Below, in pieces: positions 57,344-64,000 of a stretch of DNA of 64,000 nucleotides. Below the pieces are notes generated by a model, which saw only the letters and a program-made list of their open reading frames with translations, made no database searches and was not told where the DNA came from. Each line of letters begins with the position of its first letter. Position 1 is the first letter of the stretch. The stretch is from Neisseria sp. Marseille-Q5346 (GTDB taxonomy: Bacteria; Pseudomonadota; Gammaproteobacteria; Burkholderiales; Neisseriaceae), in contig NZ_OX336253.1 of NCBI RefSeq assembly GCF_946902045.1, forward strand, positions 1,116,001 through 1,180,000, given 5' to 3'. A program made the position numbers and the translations under genes.

Positions 57344-58153
57344 ATGCCCATCCGCCCCAACTGGCAAGCCGCCACCCTGCTGCAAGCCGAAGAAACCGCC
57401 CTTACTTCTGCCCACACCGGCCGCACCTACCGCATTCAAGCCGCGGCACTCGGCGAGCGTCCGACAAGCGGCTATCCCGTGCTGTATATTCTTGACGGGG
57501 ATGCCTTTTTCCCCGCCATCCTCAATATGGCGCAATCCCTGCTCATCAACCCCATCACCAAAAGCCATGCCGCCTGTCTGATTGTCGGCATCGGCTACAC
57601 CGGCGGCACCATCCGCGACTTAAGCCAACGCGCCCTCGACTACACGCCGCCGCTGCCCGACAACGCGCCCGAATCCGAACGCAAACAATACGGCCAAGCC
57701 GACCGCTTCAGCCGCTTTATCGACGACGAACTCTCCGCCCTGCTCAACAGCAAATACCGCATCGATACCCAAAACCAAGCCGTCTTCGGCCATTCGTTCG
57801 GCGCCTTGTACGGCCTCTATTCCCTGTTCACCTGCCCCGAACGATTCCGCTATTATTTGCTGGTTTCGCCGTCTATCTGGTGGCAAGACCGCCGTGTACT
57901 CGATTGGTTGCCCGGCACATTGCCGCAAGGAATCGGCATCCGCCTCGGTGCAGGCGAACATGAAGGCAGAAACAACCGCCCCGACCAAACCAGCCGTGGC
58001 ATGGTTGCACAAGCCAAAATCCTTGCCGGCACTTTGCACCACCTCGGCGCGGATGTCCGCTTCACCCTCTACCCCAACGCCAATCACGGCAACGCCCCGT
58101 TTTACGCCCTGACCGACTGCATCGAATATTTGCGTAGCGCATGGCAGCGTTAA
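57344..58153 (+). CDS. IroE/Fes-like esterase (alpha/beta hydrolase, PF00756)
   Basis: A 269 aa cytoplasmic hydrolase. Pattern: VLYILDGDAFFPAILNMAQ, nucleophile elbow FGHSFGALYGLYSLF (Ser near 147), YYLLVSPSIWWQD, and the His in NANHGNAPF; the acid is probably in the GAGEHEGR region. This is the IroE/YbbA-like branch whose members hydrolyse ferric-siderophore ester bonds or similar substrates. It could release iron from a catecholate or trilactone siderophore taken up through one of the receptors here, but that is inference. No signal peptide. DUS hairpins flank it. Confidence 0.78.
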   Translation: MPIRPNWQAATLLQAEETALTSAHTGRTYRIQAAALGERPTSGYPVLYILDGDAFFPAILNMAQSLLINPITKSHAACLIVGIGYTGGTIRDLSQRALDYTPPLPDNAPESERKQYGQADRFSRFIDDELSALLNSKYRIDTQNQAVFGHSFGALYGLYSLFTCPERFRYYLLVSPSIWWQDRRVLDWLPGTLPQGIGIRLGAGEHEGRNNRPDQTSRGMVAQAKILAGTLHHLGADVRFTLYPNANHGNAPFYALTDCIEYLRSAWQR

Positions 58154-58173
58154 AACAGGTTTGCCAAACATTG

Positions 58174-58185
58174 AGGCCGTCTGAA
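58174..58185 (+). repeat. Single AG-DUS
   Basis: Unpaired AGGCCGTCTGAA just after the esterase gene. Confidence 0.8.
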
Positions 58186-58251
58186 ACGCAAACACCAAAG
58201 CGTCTTGAACCTATTGGATCAGTTTTAAACCCTCTAAAGTCTAATCAAAAA

Positions 58252-58283
58252 AGGCCGTCTGAAATCTATTGTTCAGACGGCCT
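58252..58283. terminator. DUS inverted pair between convergent genes
   Basis: AG-DUS at 58252-58263 and complement at 58272-58283, flanked by A and T runs; lies between the esterase and rsmI genes, which converge. Confidence 0.8.
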
Positions 58284-58309
58284 TTGATATACGGTTTGCC
58301 AATCAGCCA

Positions 58310-59188
58310 TTACCCCTGCTTTTTCCATTCCAAAGCCAAATCATACAGCGCCTTTTTATTCTCACCGGTAATCTTGGCGGCAAGCTCGGCTGCTTGTTTG
58401 GTCGGCAACTCGGCCGCAAGGATTTTCATGGTATTTTGCGCCGCCTCGGGCAAATCGCTGTGCTTCTCTTTTACCGCAGGGTGCAACACCAGCACCATCT
58501 CGCCACGCGTTTGGTTGCTGTCGTTTTTAAGGGCGGCTTGGATTTCGGCAACCGTGCCGCTGAGGAAAGTTTCAAATGTTTTGGTGATTTCGCGCGCCAA
58601 AGTCAAACGGCGATCGGGGAACTGTGCAGCCATATCCGCAAGACTTGCTTCGATACGGTGCGGCGTTTCAAACATCACAATCGGAAAATCGGATTCCGCC
58701 CATTTGGCCAGCAGCTTTTGGCGTTCGCCGGCCTTAGGCGGCAAAAAACCATTGAAGTAAAAATCGGATTCCGTCACCCCGGCCACGCTCAACGCCCCCA
58801 TGACCGCACTTGCGCCAACCACAGGCACCACTTTAAATCCGGCCTCGCGCACGCGGGCGGCAAGTTTCGCACCAGGATCGCAAACCGCAGGCGTACCCGC
58901 ATCCGAAACTTGGGCGACGCTCAGGCCATCTGAAAGATGGGCGATGATTTTATCGGCCATTTGCTGCTCGTTGTGTTCGCGCACGCTCACGAGTTTACCC
59001 TGAATACCGTACGCACTCAAAAGCTGGGCGGTAACACGGGTGTCCTCGGCGCAGATCATGTCGGCCTTTTGCAGAACGGCCAGCGCGCGCAGCGTTATGT
59101 CGGCTAAATTGCCGATGGGTGTGGCGACAACGTATAATGTCTGTTTTTCGATGCTGTCGACGGCTTTTTGCAGGTGTTTTGTGTACAT
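58310..59188 (-). CDS. rsmI: RsmI, 16S rRNA 2'-O-methyltransferase
   Basis: A 292 aa tetrapyrrole-methylase-fold enzyme that methylates C1402 ribose in 16S rRNA. N-terminal LYVVATPIGNLADITLRALA, then ICAEDTRVTAQLL, VSDAGTPAVCDPG and SDFYFNGFLP are the family motifs. Divergent from yraN-gmhA, in the E. coli yraL-yraN-diaA-dolP neighbourhood. One DUS variant is in the coding sequence near 58921. Confidence 0.95.
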   Translation of the reverse strand: MYTKHLQKAVDSIEKQTLYVVATPIGNLADITLRALAVLQKADMICAEDTRVTAQLLSAYGIQGKLVSVREHNEQQMADKIIAHLSDGLSVAQVSDAGTPAVCDPGAKLAARVREAGFKVVPVVGASAVMGALSVAGVTESDFYFNGFLPPKAGERQKLLAKWAESDFPIVMFETPHRIEASLADMAAQFPDRRLTLAREITKTFETFLSGTVAEIQAALKNDSNQTRGEMVLVLHPAVKEKHSDLPEAAQNTMKILAAELPTKQAAELAAKITGENKKALYDLALEWKKQG

Positions 59189-59195
59189 AGATTCA

Positions 59196-59207
59196 AGGCC
59201 GTCTGAA
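59196..59207 (+). repeat. Single AG-DUS in a divergent promoter region
   Basis: Unpaired AGGCCGTCTGAA between rsmI and yraN; no terminator role. Confidence 0.8.
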
Positions 59208-59253
59208 ACGGCGTCTCTTTAAAAACAATGATTATATAACGGGTAAACTTTTC

Positions 59254-59601
59254 ATGCGCTTAAACCACAAACAGGGGGCGGCGGCCGAAGATGCGGCGCT
59301 GGCATTCCTGCTGGGCAAAGGCTACTCGCTGCTGGCGCGGAACTGGCATTGCGCCTACGGCGAAATCGATTTAATCGTCAAAAACGGCAGTACGATTGTG
59401 TTTGTTGAAGTAAAATACCGCAAAAACCGAGGTTTCGGTGGTGCCGCATACAGCATCTCGCAGTCCAAATTATTGAAATTGCAACGAAGTGTAGAGTATT
59501 ATCTGCAAAAGCACGGGTTAAACCATGCGCCCTGCCGCCTGGACGCGGTATTGATTGAGGGCGACGGCCCGCCCGAATGGATTCAAAATATTACAGGTTA
59601 A
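59254..59601 (+). CDS. yraN: YraN (UPF0102) putative nuclease
   Basis: A 115 aa protein with the PD-(D/E)XK nuclease-like pattern GEIDLIVKNGSTIVFVEVKYRK (E, D, ExK) and an N-terminal GAAAEDAALAFLLGKGYSLLARNW, the UPF0102 signature. Function is not established; a Holliday-junction-resolvase-like fold is known. It stops four bases before the gmhA start, so both are translated from one message. Confidence 0.93.
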   Translation: MRLNHKQGAAAEDAALAFLLGKGYSLLARNWHCAYGEIDLIVKNGSTIVFVEVKYRKNRGFGGAAYSISQSKLLKLQRSVEYYLQKHGLNHAPCRLDAVLIEGDGPPEWIQNITG

Positions 59602-59605
59602 CCTC

Positions 59606-60199
59606 ATGACAACATTACAAGAACGCGTTTCCGCACATTTTGCCGAGAGCATCCGCTCCAAGCAAGAAGCCGAAAAAGTACTGGTCGAGCCGACCGCACA
59701 GGCCGCCGAGCTGATGCTGCAATGCCTGATGAACGACGGCAAAATCCTGGCTTGCGGCAACGGCGGTTCGGCTGCCGACGCGCAACACTTCGCCGCAGAA
59801 ATGACCGGCCGTTTTGAAAAAGAACGCATGGAATTGGCCGCTGTCGCGCTGACGACAGACACTTCCGCCCTGACCGCCATCGGCAACGACTACGGTTTCG
59901 ACCATGTATTCAGCAAACAAGTGCGCGCGCTCGGACGTGCAGGCGACGTATTGGTCGGCATCTCCACCTCCGGCAATTCCGCCAACGTCATCGAAGCCAT
60001 CAAAGCGGCACACGAGCGCGATATGCACGTCATCGCCATGACCGGCCGCGACGGCGGAAAAATCGCCGCCATGCTCAAAGATACCGACGTTTTGCTCAAC
60101 GTCCCTTATCCGCGCACTGCCCGCATTCAGGAAAACCATATTTTGCTGATTCACGCCATGTGCGACTGCATCGACTCCGTCCTGCTCGAAGGCATGTAA
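59606..60199 (+). CDS. gmhA: GmhA-like phosphoheptose isomerase
   Basis: A 197 aa SIS-domain protein isomerising sedoheptulose-7-phosphate to heptose-7-phosphate, first step of LOS inner-core heptose. ACGNGGSAADAQHFAAEMTGRF gives Glu65, and LLIHAMCD gives His183, matching the two catalytic residues of E. coli GmhA. Much of the rest (QERVSAHFAESI, KQVRALGRAGDV, ARIQENH) resembles E. coli DiaA, which lacks that His, and the gene sits in DiaA's place. Start is the ATG at 59606 four bases after yraN; an upstream ATG at 59555 lies inside yraN. gmhB is at 6996. Confidence 0.88.
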   Translation: MTTLQERVSAHFAESIRSKQEAEKVLVEPTAQAAELMLQCLMNDGKILACGNGGSAADAQHFAAEMTGRFEKERMELAAVALTTDTSALTAIGNDYGFDHVFSKQVRALGRAGDVLVGISTSGNSANVIEAIKAAHERDMHVIAMTGRDGGKIAAMLKDTDVLLNVPYPRTARIQENHILLIHAMCDCIDSVLLEGM

Positions 60200-60208
60200 C
60201 CCTTTCTT

Positions 60209-60241
60209 TTCAGACGGCCCATCCCTTAAAGGCCGTCTGAA
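60209..60241 (+). repeat. DUS pair after gmhA
   Basis: TTCAGACGGCCC at 60209-60220 and AGGCCGTCTGAA at 60230-60241, everted pair between gmhA and the lipoprotein gene 74 bases later; may attenuate transcription. Confidence 0.65.
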
Positions 60242-60272
60242 CGCCCAACCGTCCATACCCAAGGAAAAGGAT

Positions 60273-60884
60273 ATGAAGAATATCAAACGCTACGCCCTCC
60301 CCGTTCTGACCGCGACCCTCTTGAGCCTGAGTCTGAGCGGCTGCGTCGGCGCACTGATCGGCGGTGCTGCCGTCGGCACCAAATCCGCCGTCGACCGCCG
60401 CACCACAGGCGCGCAAACCGACGACAACGTTATGGCCTTGCGCGTCGAAACCACCGCACGCTCCTACCTGCGCCAAAACAACCAAGTCCAAGGCTACAAG
60501 CCCAAACTGAACGTTGTCGGCTACAACCGCCACCTGCTCCTGCTCGGCCAAGTGGCTACCGAAGGCGAAAAACAATTTGTTGAACGCATTGCCCGTTCCG
60601 AACAAGCCGCAGAAGGCGTGTACAACTACATCACTGTTGCCTCACAAGCGCGTTCGCTCGGTGATGTGACCAACGATACTTGGGGTACATCCAAAGTCCG
60701 CGCCACCCTGTTGGGCCTCAGCCCGGCCACCCAAGCACGCGTCAAAATCGTAACTTACGGCAACGTGACCTATGTGATGGGCATCCTCACGCCTGACGAA
60801 CAAGCCCGCGTGACCCAAAAAGTCAGCACGACCGTCGGCGTACAAAAAGTCGTGACCCTCTATCAAAACTACGTTGCCAACTGA
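60273..60884 (+). CDS. BON-domain lipoprotein (GNA2091/DolP-like)
   Basis: A 203 aa outer-membrane lipoprotein: LLSLSLSGC with lipidated Cys near residue 24, followed by VGALIGGAAVGTKSAVDRRT. Two BON domains follow (about 55-125: VETTARSYLRQNNQVQGYKP; 130-203: VRATLLGLSPATQARVKIVT). It corresponds to meningococcal GNA2091, a component protein of a licensed serogroup B vaccine, and to E. coli DolP (YraP), which supports envelope integrity. The gene order after gmhA supports this. Confidence 0.9.
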   Translation: MKNIKRYALPVLTATLLSLSLSGCVGALIGGAAVGTKSAVDRRTTGAQTDDNVMALRVETTARSYLRQNNQVQGYKPKLNVVGYNRHLLLLGQVATEGEKQFVERIARSEQAAEGVYNYITVASQARSLGDVTNDTWGTSKVRATLLGLSPATQARVKIVTYGNVTYVMGILTPDEQARVTQKVSTTVGVQKVVTLYQNYVAN

Positions 60885-60899
60885 TTCACAGGCAACCCG

Positions 60900-60925
60900 G
60901 GGCCGTCTGAACATTCAGACGGCCA
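60900..60925 (+). terminator. Short DUS inverted pair
   Basis: GGGCCGTCTGAA at 60900-60911 and TTCAGACGGCCA at 60914-60925, a 2-base loop; probable terminator of the BON gene. Confidence 0.7.
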
Positions 60926-60951
60926 TTCCTCCAACGATTACCCGCCCCATC

Positions 60952-61557
60952 ATGTCCAAGAATAATAAACCCCCTTTCCAACTTAAGCCCAAACACCTAA
61001 TCCGCGCTTTATTCCTTGTCAGCTTTATCGCCGTCGCCGCCCTTGTCGCCGGCGTATTCAGCACCCTAAACTCCGGTAAAACCGACGTACCCGAAAAAAG
61101 CCCTGCCGAACAAACCGACACACGCATTGAAGTTTGGCGCCCCAACGGCACTGTCGAACCTGAAACCGTTCAGCCTACCAAAGACGGCGACGCAAAAACC
61201 GCCTCCGGCAATCCTGTCGTCCCACAAAACGAAAAAAGCGACAACGCCGAAGAAGGTGCAAAAAACGACCGTCCTGCCGCACACCGCGGCAAACGCACAG
61301 AAAACAAACGCGCCGAAGCCGACAAATCAGAAAACACACAATCCGACAACAGCAGTTCTGCCGCTCCAAACAAACCGAAAGCAGACAGCCAGCCGGTAGA
61401 AAACAAAGCCGCAAGCAATAAACCTACCGCACAAGCAGTAGAAAACAAACCGGAAAAAGCCAAAGCCCCCGAGTCCAAACCGACTCCGAAAGCCGAGCCC
61501 GAGGCCAAACCACAAGCCAAACCGCGCAATAAAGACAATCTCGACAACCTGTTTTAA
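60952..61557 (+). CDS. Membrane-anchored Lys/Pro/Ala-rich hypothetical protein
   Basis: A 201 aa protein with one membrane helix (about residues 17-40: LIRALFLVSFIAVAALVAGV) and a long low-complexity periplasmic tail rich in Lys, Pro, Ala, Glu and Asn (for example EAKPQAKPRNKDNLDNLF at the end). The tail resembles the linker of TonB/SPOR-type proteins but has no folded domain that I can see. The ATG at 60952 is used; an upstream in-frame ATG at 60874 overlaps the BON gene. Function unknown. Confidence 0.62.
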   Translation: MSKNNKPPFQLKPKHLIRALFLVSFIAVAALVAGVFSTLNSGKTDVPEKSPAEQTDTRIEVWRPNGTVEPETVQPTKDGDAKTASGNPVVPQNEKSDNAEEGAKNDRPAAHRGKRTENKRAEADKSENTQSDNSSSAAPNKPKADSQPVENKAASNKPTAQAVENKPEKAKAPESKPTPKAEPEAKPQAKPRNKDNLDNLF

Positions 61558-61578
61558 ACAGACGGCACACCCGTCCCG

Positions 61579-61590
61579 TTCAGACGGCCT
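61579..61590 (+). repeat. Single DUS before map
   Basis: TTCAGACGGCCT at 61579-61590 followed by a partial second copy (CTGTCTGAA). Confidence 0.65.
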
Positions 61591-61620
61591 CCATACTGTC
61601 TGAAACAAGAAGGAAACCTC

Positions 61621-62400
61621 ATGGACAAAGTCATCATCAAAACCCCCGAAGAAATCGAAAAAATGCGCGAACTCGGCCGCTTGGTCGCCGAAGCCCTCGA
61701 TTACATCGGCCAATTCGTCAAACCCGGCGTAACCACCAACGAAATCGACAAACTCGTTTACGACTACCACGTCAACGTTCAAGGCGGTTATCCGGCCCCG
61801 CTCAACTACGGCAACCCGCCTTACCCGAAATCCTGCTGCACCTCCGTCAACCACGTCATCTGCCACGGCATTCCCGATGACAAGCCCCTGAAAGAAGGCG
61901 ACATCGTCAACATCGACCTGACCATTAAAAAAGACGGTTTCCACGGTGACTCCAGCCGTATGTTTACCGTCGGCAAAGTCTCCCCGATTGCCCAACGCCT
62001 GATCGACGTGACCCACGCCTCCATGATGGCAGGTATCGAAGCGGTCAAACCCGGCGCTACCCTCGGCGATGTCGGCTATGCCTGCCAACAGGTTGCCGAA
62101 AATGCCGGCTACTCCGTAGTACAGGAATTCTGCGGACACGGCATCGGCCGCGGTTTCCACGAAGCGCCTCAAGTAGTCCACTACGGCCGCAAAGGCGAGG
62201 GTCTCGTCCTCAAACCGGGCATGATTTTTACCATCGAGCCGATGATCAACCAAGGCAAACGCCATCTGCGCATCCTGAACGACGGTTGGACAGTGGTCAC
62301 CAAAGACCGCTCACTCTCCGCCCAGTGGGAACACGAAGTTTTGGTTACCGAAACCGGCTACGAAATCCTTACCATCAGCCCTGCCAGCGGTAAGCCTTAA
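61621..62400 (+). CDS. map: Map, type I methionine aminopeptidase
   Basis: A 259 aa enzyme removing the N-terminal Met from nascent proteins. Metal ligands are seen in NIDLTIKKDGFHGDSSRMF (Asp, Asp), FCGHGIGRGFHEAP (His), FTIEPMI (Glu) and AQWEHEVLV (Glu). Length is normal for the type I class. AGAAGGAAACCTC precedes the ATG. Ends with a DUS hairpin. Confidence 0.97.
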   Translation: MDKVIIKTPEEIEKMRELGRLVAEALDYIGQFVKPGVTTNEIDKLVYDYHVNVQGGYPAPLNYGNPPYPKSCCTSVNHVICHGIPDDKPLKEGDIVNIDLTIKKDGFHGDSSRMFTVGKVSPIAQRLIDVTHASMMAGIEAVKPGATLGDVGYACQQVAENAGYSVVQEFCGHGIGRGFHEAPQVVHYGRKGEGLVLKPGMIFTIEPMINQGKRHLRILNDGWTVVTKDRSLSAQWEHEVLVTETGYEILTISPASGKP

Positions 62401-62805
62401 CCTTGAAAAACTCTTCAGGCCGTCTGAAAATACAGATTTAGACGGCCTGAAATTTATTCGCATTCTCAACCTAGAAAACCGAATAAAAACTCGAAATTAA
62501 GTTTTTATCCAAATTAAATTGTTTAATTATGTAAAAATTTGCTTACGCCATATTTAAGATAAACGCATAATTTAATGATTTATATAATGAAAATTTACCG
62601 AAATAATGAATTAAGAAATATTTACACAAATTATGGCAGACAGCGGAAAACTTCTTTCGAATATACTGTCTAATTATCTAGATCAGTCATTTGCAATACG
62701 CCCACATATCACCCCAAAAGCCTACAGGAAAAGGGATGCCGGCATTCTTGCAGACCCATTTTTATGCCTAGAGGCATGCAACAAATACCACAATAAGGAA
62801 GATTC
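62401..62805. other. Long AT-rich leader before the HTH gene
   Basis: About 405 bases with no gene. It has a DUS hairpin (62417-62448), then an AT-rich stretch to about 62690, then a small palindrome ATGCCTAGAGGCAT at 62764-62777. A good ribosome-binding site (AAGGAAG) precedes the ATG. Long for a leader; it may hold regulatory elements or a small RNA. Confidence 0.5.
62417..62448 (+). terminator. DUS inverted pair after map
   Basis: AG-DUS at 62417-62428 and a one-base variant complement (TTTAGACGGCCT) at 62437-62448. Confidence 0.72.
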
Positions 62806-63099
62806 ATGAAATCGTTCGAAAAAATTGAAAACATCCGCGATATCCGTAAAAAACTCGGCCTGAACCAAATGGACTTCTGGAGCCGCATTGGTGTGACTCA
62901 ATCCGGTGGTTCCCGTTACGAATCCGGCCGCAATATGCCTAAACCTGTACGCGAATTGCTGCGTTTGGTACACATCGAGCGCGTAGATTTGGCTAAAGTC
63001 AACCGTGATGACTTGGCCGTTGCGTCCTTACTGAAAAACCGCGACCCTGAGTTGTACGCTTCTCTGAAAAAAGAAGCCAAAGCCGACAAAGGCAAATAA
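62806..63099 (+). CDS. Small helix-turn-helix (Xre-type) regulator
   Basis: A 97 aa DNA-binding protein. The HTH is about residues 10-40 (IRDIRKKLGLNQMDFWSRIG, then TQSGGSRYESGRNMPKPV), and the C-terminus is Lys-rich (KKEAKADKGK). Stand-alone gene with an unusually long AT-rich leader. Target genes are not evident; autoregulation at the small palindrome upstream is a guess. Confidence 0.8.
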   Translation: MKSFEKIENIRDIRKKLGLNQMDFWSRIGVTQSGGSRYESGRNMPKPVRELLRLVHIERVDLAKVNRDDLAVASLLKNRDPELYASLKKEAKADKGK

Positions 63100-63113
63100 T
63101 CAAGCTATTCAAA

Positions 63114-63143
63114 AGGCCGTCTGAAACTCTTTTCAGACGGCCT
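63114..63143. terminator. DUS inverted pair between convergent genes
   Basis: AG-DUS at 63114-63125 and complement at 63132-63143 followed by TTTTTCC; serves the HTH gene and the leftward yheT-like gene. Confidence 0.82.
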
Positions 63144-63192
63144 TTTTCCTTTCTACACCCTAAGGGCATGTCGCATACATGCCCTTTTCTAT

Positions 63193-64000
63193 TTACGGCT
63201 GATACTGTTTGAAATAGTCCAACACGGTTTGCGGCAGCCATTGCAGATTCAGACAGCCTTGATCGCGGCTGACAAAGCCGACATGACCGCCGTATGCCGG
63301 TTGCAGCAGCGTAACGGCCGAGGACACGTCCCGCCCGGTCGGCAGGGCTTCCGGCGGCAGGAAAGGGTCGTTGACGGCATTAAGCAACAGCAACGGCGTA
63401 TCCACGCCTTTCAGGAACGGTTTGCAGGAATTGCGGCGGTAGTAATCGTGGCGGTCAGCAAAACCGTGTAGCGGCGCGGTAAAGCGGTCGTCAAAATCGC
63501 CAAGCGTTTTGCAGTTTTGCTGGCTTAAGGCCGTCTGAAACCGGGGAATCGCTCGGGCTTTCGGCAACAGTGAATTTAAAAAATAGCGCGTGTAAATCAA
63601 GCGCGTCATGCCTTGGTCAAAACGCGTACCGGCCGCCACGGCATCAACCGGCGCGGAAACGACGGCAGAAGCGCGCGGAACGGCATTGCTGCCCTGCTCG
63701 CCCAAATATTTGGCCAAGGCATTGCCCCCCAAAGAAACGCCGACGGCGTAGATGGTTGAATAGCGTTGTGCCAGCGTGTTGAGCATAAAGGCGATTTCGG
63801 GCGTATCGCCGAGGTGGTAGAACACGGGCGCGGTGTTTGCTATGCCGCCGCAACTGCGGAAATGGGCAACCACGCCGTTCCAACCGCGCTGCTGTACGGC
63901 TTTCATCAATTCGACCGCGTAATGGCTCTCGCTGCTGCCTTCCAGTCCGTGGAACAAAACCACTAACGGCGCATCGGGGTCGGCGCTGTCGACAAAATCG
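63193..64000 (-). CDS. YheT-family alpha/beta hydrolase, C-terminal part
   Basis: A cytoplasmic hydrolase of the YheT/UPF0017 group cut off by the right window edge, with about 269 residues visible. The oxyanion strand LVVLFHGLEGSSESHY, the nucleophile elbow YAVGVSLGGNALAKYLGE, acid in AVNDPFLPPEALP and His in YGGHVGF are in order. Substrate unknown. One DUS is in the coding sequence near 63528. The start lies outside the window. Confidence 0.88.
   Translation of the reverse strand, partial: DFVDSADPDAPLVVLFHGLEGSSESHYAVELMKAVQQRGWNGVVAHFRSCGGIANTAPVFYHLGDTPEIAFMLNTLAQRYSTIYAVGVSLGGNALAKYLGEQGSNAVPRASAVVSAPVDAVAAGTRFDQGMTRLIYTRYFLNSLLPKARAIPRFQTALSQQNCKTLGDFDDRFTAPLHGFADRHDYYRRNSCKPFLKGVDTPLLLLNAVNDPFLPPEALPTGRDVSSAVTLLQPAYGGHVGFVSRDQGCLNLQWLPQTVLDYFKQYQP

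Overview
The window comes from a commensal Neisseria (Betaproteobacteria). The strongest sign is the DNA uptake sequence (DUS) scattered through it, mostly as closely spaced inverted pairs just after genes. Most copies are the AG form (AGGCCGTCTGAA), the dialect of the N. subflava / N. flavescens / N. mucosa side of the genus rather than the AT form of meningococcus and gonococcus. Gene content agrees: LOS heptose genes, a Slam translocon, NApe and NExo, a GNA2091-type lipoprotein and a comE gene beside an rRNA operon. The species is inferred, not proven.

Layout. 0-3.6 kb: the end of folD, an AI-2E family transporter, an aromatic amino acid permease and a small conserved protein. 3.6-6.9 kb: an AT-rich patch with a GT4 glycosyltransferase and a membrane sulfatase-family transferase, probably involved in surface glycolipids. 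7.0-9.1 kb: gmhB, nlaA and a YgjP-type protein. 9.3-14.9 kb: a small periplasmic protein, a Slam outer-membrane translocon, a tannase-like lipoprotein and two lower-GC hypothetical genes. 15-24.2 kb: DAHP synthase, a TonB-dependent siderophore receptor, a WrbA-like flavoprotein, a YihY protein, a YejA-like binding protein, an ArsR-type regulator and NExo. 24.2-26.4 kb: a scrambled accessory patch with DUS of several dialects, palindromic repeats, an orphan SUKH immunity-like gene, an OmpA remnant and an AT-rich membrane protein. 26.4-29.6 kb: uvrB, then comP (the DUS receptor pilin) and comEA. 29.9-35.4 kb: a full rRNA operon on the minus strand (16S, tRNA-Ile, tRNA-Ala, 23S, 5S) with two tandem promoters and boxA sites.

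35.6-46 kb: ypjD, ffh, a lipoprotein DsbA, a second siderophore receptor with an iron-type promoter, a triad-less RBBP9-like protein, NApe, argA, pyrE and rlmH. 46-49 kb: pyrH, tsf and rpsB. 49-53.8 kb: 5-formyl-THF cyclo-ligase, a GNAT, mnmG and amgK. 53.8-57.2 kb: lptD-surA, divergent from amgK. 57.3-64 kb: an IroE-like esterase, then rsmI (minus) diverging from yraN-gmhA-GNA2091, a membrane protein, map, a small HTH regulator and the end of yheT.

Two themes link the genes. The first is natural transformation: comP and comEA encode the outer DNA-binding steps, and the sequence they recognise is spread over the whole window. The second is the cell surface: gmhA, gmhB, the glycosyltransferase, the sulfatase-family transferase, lptD and surA all serve LOS synthesis or export, while Slam, the lipoproteins and the two TonB receptors serve nutrient capture. 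The most attractive new idea is a Slam next to a lipidated tannase-like hydrolase, which would make a surface-displayed tannin-degrading enzyme. Most of the rest is ordinary core genome.
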